Origin: CBDCVO01 sp965223085 | Lineage (GTDB): Bacteria; Pseudomonadota; Gammaproteobacteria; Ga0077536 | Direction of reading: 5' to 3' | Assembly: GCA_965223085.1 (NCBI GenBank) | Contig: OZ244981.1 | Coordinates: 496,001 to 560,000 of the forward strand | DNA length: 64,000 nucleotides | Shown: one piece after another, positions 43,706 through 53,300 of the stretch | Layout of the letters: the number at the start of each line of letters is the position of its first letter | Position numbering within the stretch: the first letter of the stretch is position 1 | Notes under the pieces: model-generated | Seen by the model: only the letters and a program-made list of their open reading frames with translations | What the model was told of the DNA's origin: nothing | The model's database searches: none | Program-made: the position numbers and the translations under genes

Positions 43706-45025
43706 TTGTCGAACTTTAATACGGAAATCCGACGCTTAGCCGCTGCCTGCGTAAGCGGTCGCTGGGATCGAGCGACACTCGCCGAGCGCCTGTCCCGATC
43801 ACTTGGCGGCGGTCCACCGGATCCGCAGCGTCTTGCCGCACGCTTGGTCGTCGCCTTTGGCCACGACACACCACCACGGCAGCTTACGGTGCAACGGTTT
43901 CTGCACGATGAGCCGTTAATAAAAAGCGCTTGGCACACACAGGATCGCGCCCTGGTGCAACATCTGACGCTTGAGCCGCACGTGACCGCCGCGCCTCCCA
44001 AACAGCTAGTGGTCTTGCCGTTGCCGGACCTGCCGAGTTGGGAGTCGCTGTGTCGGTGGCTAGGTCTATTAGACCACGAGCTTGCCTGGTTCGCCGCTTG
44101 CCATAGCCCCCAGCACCAACACCATGTTTCGAAGTTCCACCACTATCGTTACCGCTGGAACACAAAGCGCTACGGATTACGCCTCCTAGAAATTCCTAAA
44201 GAACGGCTGAAAACGCTACAGCGCGTCATTCTTAGGGAAATACTCAATCGTGTACCTGCCCATGACTGCGCCCATGGCTTCGTGCGCGGTCGATCGTGTC
44301 TAAGTCACGCCACACCGCACGTCGCTAAATCGACGGTTTTGACGATGGACCTGTTAGATTTTTTTCACTCTATACCAAGCCCCCGCATCACGGCGCTATT
44401 TCGCTGTCTCGGCTACCCGCACAACGTCGCGTCGCTATTGTGCAGCTTGTGCACACATTCGACATCACCCTACTTAGCAGGACCCGAATACGCCCAACTC
44501 TCTTGGCGCAAAAGAAAACGCTTGCAAGCGAGGCATCTCCCTCAAGGCGCGCCGACCTCGCCGGCACTAGCTAACCTGTGCGCTTGGCGTTTCGACTGCC
44601 GCGTCGCGGGCCTAGCGCGGCGCTTCGATCTCGACTACACGCGCTACGCCGATGACTTAGCGTTCTCGGGATCCCCACGATTCAAATCTGTAGCACCCCG
44701 TTTCGAAGCGCTGATCGCCGCGATCGCGAGCGAAGAAGGATTTCATGTCAATCACCGCAAAACCCGCTTACGTACGCAAGCCCAGCGTCAGTCCGTCACC
44801 GGATTAGTGGTGAACGCTAAACCCAATATTTCGCGGCGCGACTACGATAACCTAAAAGCAACGCTCTACAATTGTGTCAAGCACCGTCCGGCAACGCAAA
44901 ATCACCACGGTAGCGATCATTTCAAAACCCAACTCGCAGGACGACTTGCGCACATCGTGCATATCAACCCTGATAAGGGACGACGCTTACAGGCTCTGTG
45001 GGATGAGATCGAATGGGAAAGCTAG
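43706..45025 (+). CDS. Retron-type reverse transcriptase
   Basis: A 439-residue RT. An N-terminal extension of about 130 residues (including LPSWESLCRWLGLLDHELAW) precedes the RT fold. It is followed by LLEIPKERLKTLQRVILREIL, AHGFVRGRSCLSHATPH (variant of the retron NAxxH segment), LTMDLLDFFHSI (RT motif A), LPQGAPTSPALANL, the catalytic TRYADDLAFSG (Y314-A-D-D) and SVTGLVVN, the VTG motif typical of retron RTs. It resembles, from memory, the longer myxobacterial-type retron RTs rather than group II intron or DGR enzymes. The start is TTG 43706 with GAGGG 7 nt upstream; no ATG or GTG lies in frame after the upstream stop. No effector gene is adjacent. Confidence 0.88.
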   Translation: MSNFNTEIRRLAAACVSGRWDRATLAERLSRSLGGGPPDPQRLAARLVVAFGHDTPPRQLTVQRFLHDEPLIKSAWHTQDRALVQHLTLEPHVTAAPPKQLVVLPLPDLPSWESLCRWLGLLDHELAWFAACHSPQHQHHVSKFHHYRYRWNTKRYGLRLLEIPKERLKTLQRVILREILNRVPAHDCAHGFVRGRSCLSHATPHVAKSTVLTMDLLDFFHSIPSPRITALFRCLGYPHNVASLLCSLCTHSTSPYLAGPEYAQLSWRKRKRLQARHLPQGAPTSPALANLCAWRFDCRVAGLARRFDLDYTRYADDLAFSGSPRFKSVAPRFEALIAAIASEEGFHVNHRKTRLRTQAQRQSVTGLVVNAKPNISRRDYDNLKATLYNCVKHRPATQNHHGSDHFKTQLAGRLAHIVHINPDKGRRLQALWDEIEWES

Positions 45026-45101
45026 GTTTTTACAATTCAAGGTGATCACGATTTAGCCTATTTGCATTCCGTCGCCATTGAAGGTTAGAAATCGAAACTT
45101 G

Positions 45102-47237
45102 CTACGATACCGCAGCGACCTCGACCAAGTTGTCGGAAAAACTCGGCGCATGCCCCATGTTAACGAACTCGGCGGAGCTTATGACGTTGACGGTACCATT
45201 GCGGCTTAATTGACGCCAATAACCCAGCGTCGCGACTACAACCCCGCATGGTGCGTCCTGGTTTACACGTGCGTATCCCTCGAATTCCCCCCTGTCGTTG
45301 AATACTTTCACATGGTCACCATCTCTTATGCCGCGAGCTTCCGCGTCCATTGGATTAATGATGACAAACTGCTCACCTTGCGTTTTCCGCTGCTTCTCCA
45401 TATTCGCGTAGCACGAATTTAGAAACGCGTGGCTTTTCGGCGAAATGATGTTTAGCGGGTACTTCGCCGCAAGATCCGGATTGGATTGCGGTGACTCGCG
45501 TGGCGCAACATAATCTGGCAGCGGATCAATGTACTCTCCGCCTTGCTCTGCTTCATACATTTGCCGGAAAGGAGCCGCTACAAAGTTCCCATTCGCAGCC
45601 CCCGAGGCGAAAAACTCGCATTTGCCTGAGGGCGTCGGGAAACCGCCTTCCGCATGCGGTGCTCGTCGTTCGACTGCTCCGAGGCTTACGTGGGCAAACC
45701 CATGGCACTGCAGATACTCCATATCGATACCGTCGCACGCAGGCGAATCCCAGTCGATAAAGGTCTCCAATAATTCGTGATCGCTGCGCGTGTAGCGAGG
45801 ATCGTCATCGAATCCAAAGCGCTGGGACAAACGCCGAAATATTTCCGAATTTGGCACCGCCTCACCGGGTGGTTCAATGCATTTCTCGTTGTATGCCAAA
45901 TAAAAATGACCCCACGTCAACACGATATCTTCCATCTCGGCTGCCATCGCCGCAGGCAGCACGATGTCCGCATAACTCGCCGTGTCAGAAACGAAGTGTT
46001 CTGCAGAGACTAGAAATAAGTCGTCTCGCTGCAAACCTGCTACGATCTTGTTGCACTCAGGTGCTTGCGTGACCGGATTCGCGTTCCACACCATCATAGA
46101 TTTAACGGGGGGATCTAGCGGCATCTCACCTGTTAAAGCGCGTCCAATTTGCAGCGCGTTAATAACACGGGTGCCCGACGGAATGAGATCCGGACGGCTG
46201 ATCTCATCGAATTTATATGGCATATCCCAAACGGGCATCTGCAACAGCCCCCCGCCGCAATGACGCCATGCGCCAACCAACGCCGGTAGGCAACTGACAG
46301 CACGAATCGTCTGCCCGCCACCATGGTGACGTTCTAAGGCCACGCCGACGCGAATCGCAGCGGGTTGCGTGCTAGCGTACTCGCGAGCGAGCTGCCGAAT
46401 ATCGTCCGCCGACACGCCGGTAATAGGGGCCGCCCATTCAGCGCTACGCGCTTCTGCCCGCCGCGCAAGGGCATCGAACCCAACGGTATACTTTTCGACG
46501 TAGTCGTTGTCGGTTAAACCCTCGCCAATGATGGTGCTTATCAACGCCATCGCAAGTGCACCATCGGTTCCCGGGCGCGGCATGATGTGCCAATCTGCTT
46601 GCTGCGCAGTTTTTGAACGATAGGCATCGATGACGACAACCTTCGCCCCTTTTTCTTGTGCGTCTTTGACGATGTGCCAGTGATGAAGGTTCGTGCTGAC
46701 GCTATTGCAGGCCCAGATAATGATGTACTTCGAGTGCTTAAAACTTTCCGGATCGACACCTCCGGTCGGGCCAACGGTGAGCAAATATGCGGTACAAGAA
46801 GCTTCCCCACAAAATGTTCGTTCGCACACTGAGGCGCCGAGTCGGTTAAAAAAATGATCTCCCCCGTTTAGGCCTTGCACTAAACCCTGATTGCCGAGGT
46901 AGCTATAGGGAAGTATCGCCTCGGATCCAAACTCAGCGATGATGCTCTTCCAACGCGATTCGATTTCGTCGAGCGCTTCCTCCCAGCTAATCTTCGCGAA
47001 CTGTGCGGCTCCTTTTTCGCCGACGCGGCGCAAGGGTTGCGTGAGCCGATCGGCCGCTTGATGCCGTTGTTCGAAGTCGTTGACTTTCACGCACAAGCCG
47101 CCGCGGGTCATTGGATGATCCGGGTTGCCTCTAACGCCGGTAAGCTTGCCGTTTTCAACTTCATACAACATCGAGCAAGTATCCGGGCAATCGTGGGGGC
47201 ACGCGGCGAAGTACGTATCTTTTAGTTGTGCGCTCAT
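45102..47237 (-). CDS. Molybdopterin-dependent oxidoreductase (BisC/formate dehydrogenase-like)
   Basis: About 711 residues from ATG 47237. The N-terminal 4Fe-4S site is CPHDCPDTCSML with the distal cysteine in GGLCVK. Molybdopterin-binding landmarks are GNQGLVQGLNGGDHFF, ERTFCGEASC (cysteine 143 is the likely Mo ligand), YIIIWACNSVSTNLHHW and VVIDAYRSKTAQQADWHIM. The C-terminal MopB-CT domain contains HVKVFNDRGEFEGYARV. No TAT signal or partner subunit is seen, so it is probably a soluble single-subunit reductase or dehydrogenase of unknown substrate. It ends 76 bp after the convergent RT gene. Confidence 0.9.
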   Translation of the reverse strand: MSAQLKDTYFAACPHDCPDTCSMLYEVENGKLTGVRGNPDHPMTRGGLCVKVNDFEQRHQAADRLTQPLRRVGEKGAAQFAKISWEEALDEIESRWKSIIAEFGSEAILPYSYLGNQGLVQGLNGGDHFFNRLGASVCERTFCGEASCTAYLLTVGPTGGVDPESFKHSKYIIIWACNSVSTNLHHWHIVKDAQEKGAKVVVIDAYRSKTAQQADWHIMPRPGTDGALAMALISTIIGEGLTDNDYVEKYTVGFDALARRAEARSAEWAAPITGVSADDIRQLAREYASTQPAAIRVGVALERHHGGGQTIRAVSCLPALVGAWRHCGGGLLQMPVWDMPYKFDEISRPDLIPSGTRVINALQIGRALTGEMPLDPPVKSMMVWNANPVTQAPECNKIVAGLQRDDLFLVSAEHFVSDTASYADIVLPAAMAAEMEDIVLTWGHFYLAYNEKCIEPPGEAVPNSEIFRRLSQRFGFDDDPRYTRSDHELLETFIDWDSPACDGIDMEYLQCHGFAHVSLGAVERRAPHAEGGFPTPSGKCEFFASGAANGNFVAAPFRQMYEAEQGGEYIDPLPDYVAPRESPQSNPDLAAKYPLNIISPKSHAFLNSCYANMEKQRKTQGEQFVIINPMDAEARGIRDGDHVKVFNDRGEFEGYARVNQDAPCGVVVATLGYWRQLSRNGTVNVISSAEFVNMGHAPSFSDNLVEVAAVS

Positions 47238-47593
47238 AGTAGTTCTCATCGTAGTTTAATGATCCGAGCCCGACGCACACGCTGCAATCGCTCGAAGTCA
47301 ATGGTTTCAGCATAGAACCCCGACGGTGCAAACCGTGATACGTTTTGCGATGCACAGCTTCGCCATCCTGACCCTGGCTCGGTCCTGGTGCAAATTCCGT
47401 GCTCGCGCCAGCATGACTATTGGCGCGGATCGAGTCAAACAAAAACCCGCTTCTAGAACCCGCCCCCACGCAGCGCTAGCGAGCGTCGTCAAATGAGGAA
47501 ACGCGGGTTCGCTAACCGGTCCCGGGTCAAGTCCAGAGTGACGGACTACGAGGAGGATGACAAGCACCCAAATAACCACAAAATGCGCGGGAT
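47238..47593. other. Intergenic region with degenerate repeats
   Basis: No supported gene is present. It holds repeat E (47381-47405) and a palindromic-repeat-like segment near 47515-47545 (CGGTCCCGGGTCAAGTCC on the plus strand). The latter belongs to the common SGLDPG-encoding intergenic repeat type. A minus-strand open frame, 47307-47579, is built from these repeats (contains HSGLDPGP) and is not called. Confidence 0.5.
47381..47405. repeat. Dispersed repeat (E), degenerate
   Basis: GGTCCTGGTGCAAATTCCGT then GCTCG. It aligns with copy D (TCCTCGTGCAAATCTGGGCT) over GTCCTxGTGCAAAT and has the same CTTCGCCA context about 20-25 nt upstream. It is the weakest of the copies listed. Confidence 0.35.
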
Positions 47594-50209
47594 TTAGAAC
47601 AGCGATGTGGCCCGGGCAGCTTCTTGCGATAACCCTTGGCTGGGGGGAATCTTAGCAAGCTGCTGTAAGGCCTCGGGGTGGTCGGGGGCCAACTCGAGAA
47701 CGTTGCGGTACTCGACTCGCGCATCATCGAGCGCGCCGTTAGCGTACAACTCGGCCGCCAGTGCCAGCCGCGCTGCAATATCGTGGGTGTGCTCGTTTAG
47801 CCAGTTACGCAAAACGGACGACTGCCCGTGCACGCGGCTTTCCGTTCTATGCAACACAATGGCGACCTCCGAAGTCGGTGCGCGTTGAAACGCCGCGCGC
47901 AACTCTGCCAATGCGCTTGCGTGGTTTCCTTCGTGCAAACGGATGTAACCGTTCAACACAGCCGCCTCGCTAGAAAATGGATGTTTTTCGTACAAGCGTT
48001 TGGAGTAAGCGCGGGCCGCATCGATATCGTCATTTTTTAAGGCAATATTGCCCAAACGATATAAACTCGACAAATCGTCGGGATTTTTTGCAATGATATC
48101 GACGAGCACTTCTTTTAAGTCATCCGTACGACCGGCGAGGCTATAAGCGTTCGCAAGTTCCTCCCACACGCTTAGACTATCTGCTTGCAATATCTTGAGC
48201 CGCTCGTAAATTGAGACTGCCTCGGGGTAGTTTCCCTGCGCACTATATAATCGCGCGCTGGCGTGCAAGACCGCGGGATGCTCGCGAGCAAGTATTGTCG
48301 CTGCGGACAGCGCTTTCTCAGCAGCGTCTAAGTTCAACCATTGCGGTTCCAGTGTGATCAGCGCGACCGCTAAGGGAAGGCGAAAATCATCATTGTTTAC
48401 CGCCATCGCCGTCGTTAACAGCTGGAGTGCGTCCTGATGCTTGTTGTCCGCGACCAACAACGAGGCCAAGGAGACCGCAGCCGGGGTAATACCCCCGTTG
48501 CCACGGAGGAGACGACGGTAGATTGCTGTTGCTTTGTCGCGCTCATTGATTGCCACGGCACGTCGAGCCAACGCTAGCGCTGCGATTTCCGAACTGGGGT
48601 CTTTTGCTAGCGCGAGTTCATAGCTTCTCATCGAGGCGGGCATTTTCTGTTGGGCCGCTAAACACTCCCCTGTGAGCGCTAAAGCTAAAGCCGAATCAGG
48701 CGATGCGTCGGCCAATGCTGCGGCCAACGCACTTGCCTGAGCATGCTTTTCTTCGTCTAGCAGAAGCAACACTTGCAACGCTAGCGCTGTATTCGAATCA
48801 GCTAAGCTAGGTCGTAAACTTGCCAATGCCCGCCGCGCCTCGGTTCGATTCTGCAGCCGCAAGGCCACCAGCAACGGCTCGATCTCCTGGCGCCGCTCGC
48901 CCGTCTCGGAACTCAACCAACGCTCGACGACAATCACCGCGTTATCGAGATAAGGTTGGCCGATCACTTTAAGGCTAAGATCAAATGCGACATTTTTTAT
49001 CGCGTTCGGTCTCGGTTTTTCCGTAACTGAGATTTCGCCGCCTTGTTTTGTCACGTCCCGCATTGTCGCGCGCAGTTGAATCGCGGGCATGTGTTGCGGA
49101 TTGACGCGTAACAAGGCCTTCAGGATCTCCAGTGCTTGATGGTATTGCTCCGCATCCGCTTTTAGTGACGCAAGCAAATACATGGCATCTTGATGATTTG
49201 GCGCCTTATTTAATAATCGCGTTAACTCTCCTATGGCATTTTCAGGCGCGCCAGTTTGCGCTGTAACAAGGGCGCGCACAAACGCTACACATAAGTTCGT
49301 TGATGTCGTAGGCAACGTGCCCACCAAAGTCGTCGCACGCTGCAGTTCATTGCGAGCAACTGCCACACGCGCCTTACCACATCGCGCCCCAACTGCCGTC
49401 GGTGAGATAGCGAGCGCGTGATCATAGACCTGCTCAGCAGCGTCAATATTTTTCCTGACCAATTCGACGTTACCTAAGAGCGCGAGATAGTTCGGATTCC
49501 TCTCATCTAGCGCGAGGGCATTTTTAACGTTCTCGAACGCATCTTCGTAATGACTACGTGCGAATTGCGTTAACGCCAGCCAATAAGGGATCTTGGCGTC
49601 CTCGCGTGCTTTGCTGTCGCTGGCAGCAGCGTGCACAGCATGCGCGAGCGTAGCAGCCGCGTCACCGTAGTCGCCCGCGCGGAATTCCGCCAATCCAATT
49701 AGCGCTAACCAGCGCGGTGACAAAGTGGGCGATTGTTGTTGAATAAAACTCCGCGCATGCTCAACTTGATCACTACGAATTAGCGCTTCAGCTAATAGAC
49801 GCGCCGCATTGCCATCTGGATCTAGCGCTCCAAAACGCAACGCCTTCTGCAATTCTTTGGCCGCTGCCGAGTAACGACCGGCCTTAAAATGTGTCTCGCC
49901 GAGTAATTTGCGCGCATCAGGATTTTGTGGCGCGAGTTCGACCGCTTCGCGCAACGCGGAGGTCGCGCCTGCCAGCTCGCCTTGTGCAAATTGCGAGGCT
50001 GCTCTCACGATACGCCGCTCGGCACGTTCCGCGGCAGTACCCGCCAACGTTGTGACAAAAGATAGCGTCGCCACGAGCCCGGCAGCGAACACCGCGAGCA
50101 CGAAGAAAATTCGCGTTCGATTTTGTCGCGACAAGTCCGCTGGCGCGGGTTTTGGCGATGGGTTGGATTGCTTGCTGGTATTCACGAATTGTTTTTCCGC
50201 TATCGCCAC
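47594..50209 (-). CDS. TPR-repeat membrane protein (PEP-CTERM system PrsT-like)
   Basis: An 871-residue protein with one N-terminal membrane helix (RIFFVLAVFAAGLVATLSFV, about residues 32-52) and then continuous tetratricopeptide repeats to the end, for example GELAGATSALREAVELAPQN, NAIGELTRLLNKAPNHQDAM and ARVEYRNVLELAPDHPEAL. Length and layout fit the PrsT-like TPR proteins of PEP-CTERM/exopolysaccharide loci. There is no lipobox, unlike classical PrsT, so a general TPR scaffold is possible. The start is GTG 50209. It lies downstream of the giant coiled-coil gene on the same strand but beyond a strong terminator. Confidence 0.82.
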   Translation of the reverse strand: MAIAEKQFVNTSKQSNPSPKPAPADLSRQNRTRIFFVLAVFAAGLVATLSFVTTLAGTAAERAERRIVRAASQFAQGELAGATSALREAVELAPQNPDARKLLGETHFKAGRYSAAAKELQKALRFGALDPDGNAARLLAEALIRSDQVEHARSFIQQQSPTLSPRWLALIGLAEFRAGDYGDAAATLAHAVHAAASDSKAREDAKIPYWLALTQFARSHYEDAFENVKNALALDERNPNYLALLGNVELVRKNIDAAEQVYDHALAISPTAVGARCGKARVAVARNELQRATTLVGTLPTTSTNLCVAFVRALVTAQTGAPENAIGELTRLLNKAPNHQDAMYLLASLKADAEQYHQALEILKALLRVNPQHMPAIQLRATMRDVTKQGGEISVTEKPRPNAIKNVAFDLSLKVIGQPYLDNAVIVVERWLSSETGERRQEIEPLLVALRLQNRTEARRALASLRPSLADSNTALALQVLLLLDEEKHAQASALAAALADASPDSALALALTGECLAAQQKMPASMRSYELALAKDPSSEIAALALARRAVAINERDKATAIYRRLLRGNGGITPAAVSLASLLVADNKHQDALQLLTTAMAVNNDDFRLPLAVALITLEPQWLNLDAAEKALSAATILAREHPAVLHASARLYSAQGNYPEAVSIYERLKILQADSLSVWEELANAYSLAGRTDDLKEVLVDIIAKNPDDLSSLYRLGNIALKNDDIDAARAYSKRLYEKHPFSSEAAVLNGYIRLHEGNHASALAELRAAFQRAPTSEVAIVLHRTESRVHGQSSVLRNWLNEHTHDIAARLALAAELYANGALDDARVEYRNVLELAPDHPEALQQLAKIPPSQGLSQEAARATSLF

Positions 50210-50294
50210 ATCTCGCTATTTGGTTCTCAACGATAAATGGGTTGAGAAAACGATGCCGAGACGCGTTGATGCCTGCTACCTTGCGTAACAGCCC

Positions 50295-50306
50295 AGCAGT
50301 CTGTCG
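50295..50306. repeat. 12-mer shared with the MITE-like element end
   Basis: AGCAGTCTGTCG is identical to 29531-29542, the left terminal repeat of the MITE-like palindrome. It may be a solo end left by an IS or MITE in the 151-bp gap after the giant gene. Confidence 0.4.
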
Positions 50307-50335
50307 GAAAATTAAGGAAAAACTTTAGTCACAAA

Positions 50336-50359
50336 CTCGGCGTCAGTGATGACGCCGAG
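50336..50359 (-). terminator. Strong terminator of the giant coiled-coil gene
   Basis: A perfect 10-bp stem, CTCGGCGTCA / TGACGCCGAG, with a 4-nt loop begins 1 nt after the stop codon of the giant gene. On the minus strand it is followed by TTTGTGACTAAAGTTTTT. Confidence 0.8.
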
Positions 50360-50360
50360 A

Positions 50361-53300
50361 TCACTGGCTTTTCCTGTGGTGGGCATCCGGCGCGGAAGTA
50401 GCGTCATTCACGTCTGATACCTGCAGCGTCGCAGGGTCAAAATTCGGTACTTGCTCACCCATTTTTACGAATTGATCCAACAACTCGCGGTATTTTTCCT
50501 CTACTAGGTGATTCACACGCTGCGCGGCTACGCGCTCGATTTCCCGGTGGCGTCGTGCGAACGCCTCCTGCATCATATGGGACTGTTCGGCGAATTCCCG
50601 CTCCATCGCTGCCTTTTCCTCATCGATCGCCTTAGCGACGTGCGCGCGCTCTGCCTCTAACGCTTCCTCATAACGGGCGCGCTCGTATTCGATCGCTTTA
50701 GCCAATATATCTTGCTCTTCGTCGTTGAGTTCGAGTTGGTCAACGGAAGATTGCGCCGCATCTCCAAGCCCGAGTTCGTTTGCGATCTGAGCTTGCTCCT
50801 CAATGATGCTCGCCTCCAGGGATTGCCGTTCCTCAGCCAGGCGCGTTTCCATGGACTGCCTATAGGCCTCGCGCTCACGCTGCAATTCAGTTTCTTGTTG
50901 GGCGCGCATCGTCGCCATTTCCGTTTCAAACGCCGCGCGCATTTCCGCGATATTATCGTGCATCTGTGCGCGTTCGGCTTCGATCGCCGCCAACATCTTG
51001 GCGCGCTCCTGTGCGTGTGTCTCGCGCGGCATTGGGGCGTTACCAGTCTCAGCAGTCGGTTGTTGTTCCGCCAGCCATTGCTGGTGAGCGTCGCGTTCCT
51101 GTTGCAATTTGGTCTGGTGCTCAGTCCGAATCTTGACAAGTTCCGCATCGAAAGCACGCCTTTCAGCGGCCAATTCTTGCCGCGCATGGGCCCGTTCGGT
51201 CTCGAGTTCTGCCATTAATACCTCACGGTCCTGCGTACTCGCCGACTCCCGCTCCGCCTCTAATGACAACGCCTGAGCCTCACGCTCTCGACGTAACTCC
51301 GCCTCCTGCTCCCTACGTGCCGCCGCTAACTCCTCCTCAAAACAACGCCGCTCCGAATCTATCTCCTCTCGTACCGCCGTACGCTCCGCGTCTAACTCCT
51401 CTAACAATAACTGCCGGTCTCGCTCAACCGCCGCCTCTCCCTCCGCCGCAATACGCTGCCAACGCGCCTCCTGCTCCGAACGTGCCGCCGCAAGCTCCTC
51501 CTCCAAAGCACAACGCTCCGCATACAACTCCTTGCGCATACGCTCTCGCTCCGCGTTGATATCCGCTACCAACGCCACCAGCTTGCGCTCACTATCCGCT
51601 ACATGCTCGCGCTCAATAGCCTCACAACGCGCTATTCGCGCTTGCTCCAACGCCGATTCCTGCTCATCCCGCGCCCGCGCTATCTCTTCCTCTAATAACT
51701 CACGCTCATGACCAAGCTCCTCCCGCATCCGAGCCCGCTCACCATCAAGCTCCGCCAATAATCGCGCCCGCTCCCGCTCTCGCTCCGCCTCATGCGTACG
51801 CGCAAATAACTCCCGCTGCGCCTCACGCTCACTCCCTAAATCACGCTCATGACACGCACGAATCTCCGCTAACTCAGCTTCCACAGATTCGCGCTCGGCC
51901 TGCATTTCTCGACGTATCTGTTCACGTTCGGCGTCCATCTCAGCTTGCAGCGCAGCATGCTGGCGTTCGTTCTCGGCGGCCCGCGCTTGCGCTAAGACTT
52001 GCGCCTGTGACTCACGTTCCCGCTGCAACTCCGCTGCGTGCTCGGCACGCCGTTGCGCCAGCTCATCGTTAAATTCCCGTCGCGTCTGTGCTTGCGCCTC
52101 ACGGGTCTGCATTCGCTCTGCATCGAGCTCCTTTGCCAAAGCGGCAAGCTGACGTTCACTCTCTTCGGTATGCGCCTGTGCGAGCATCTGTTCGTGGCGT
52201 TCACGCTCACGCTGCAACTCGGCTTCGTGCTCGACGCGCAAGCTGGCCAGTTCTTGTTCAACTTCGCGACGTTCTTGCTCCAGCGCACCCCGGGCTCGCG
52301 CGGTTTCTGCTTCGAGCTCGACCGCTAAAGCCTCGCGCCGACGCTCTCCGTCTGCCGCAATCTCCTCTGCGAGCGCTTGTTCTTGCGCATCGCGCACGCG
52401 CTGCAATTCCGCTTCGTGCTCGGCACGCCGCGTTGCCAGCGCTTCGTCAAACGCACGACGCTCCTGTTGCAACGCTTCCTCAGCACGCCGGCGTTCGGCT
52501 TTGAGATCAGCCTCGAGCTCGGCCTGGCGGCGCGCGCGTTCCGCAGCGTCGTCTTGCTCAACGGCATGTAAGTGCTCGTCACGCATGGCGCTCAGCTCTT
52601 CCTCTAGCTCTAAGCGTTCCGCGTACAGTTGTTGGCGCATGCGCTCGCGCCCAGTGCCAAATTCTGCACGTAGCGCGTCCTCTTGTTCGTGACGCGCGCG
52701 TGTCAGCTCGGCTGTCAATGTCCGGCGTTCTTGCTCTATTTCAGCGCGCAGGTCAGCACGTTCGGCGTCTATCTCTGCCTGCAGAACGGCGTGTTTCTGC
52801 TCCCCTTCATCGCTAAAATCTTGCTCCAAGCTCTGCAACCGCGCTTCGCGTTCCTGCCGTATTGCTGCTTCATGATCTGCCCGGATATTCGCAAGCTCAG
52901 CATCCAGCTCGCGGCGTTCTTGCTCGTTTTCAGCGCGCAACTGCGCGCGCTCGGCTGCTATTTCCGCCTGTAGAGCCGCGCGTAGACGTTCACTTTCTGC
53001 CGCCTGTTCTTGTGCTAAAGCCTGGCGTTGTTCATCGCGTTCGCGCGCCAATTCCGCCTCGTGTTCGGCGCGCAACGTTGCGAGTTCTTCAGCAACAGCA
53101 CGCCGTTCTTGCGCTAACGCTTCCTCGGCGTGGGTGCGCTCCGCATCCAGCTCGGCTGCCAGGGCCGCGCGCTCACCTTCGAACTCGGCCGCCTGTTCCT
53201 GCGCTAAAGCCTGGCGCTGTTCATCGCGTTCGCGCGCCAATTCCGCCTCGTGTTCGGCACGCAACGTTGCGAGTTCTTCAGCAACAGCACGCCGTTCTTG

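Noticed and set aside
43677..43739. ATG 43677 as start of the reverse transcriptase
   Set aside because: It is in another frame and ends after 20 codons. The RT frame has only TTG 43706, which has a well-spaced GAGGG.
47307..47579. Minus-strand 90-codon open frame containing HSGLDPGP
   Set aside because: The sequence is that of a common intergenic palindromic repeat read as protein; no ribosome site or family.
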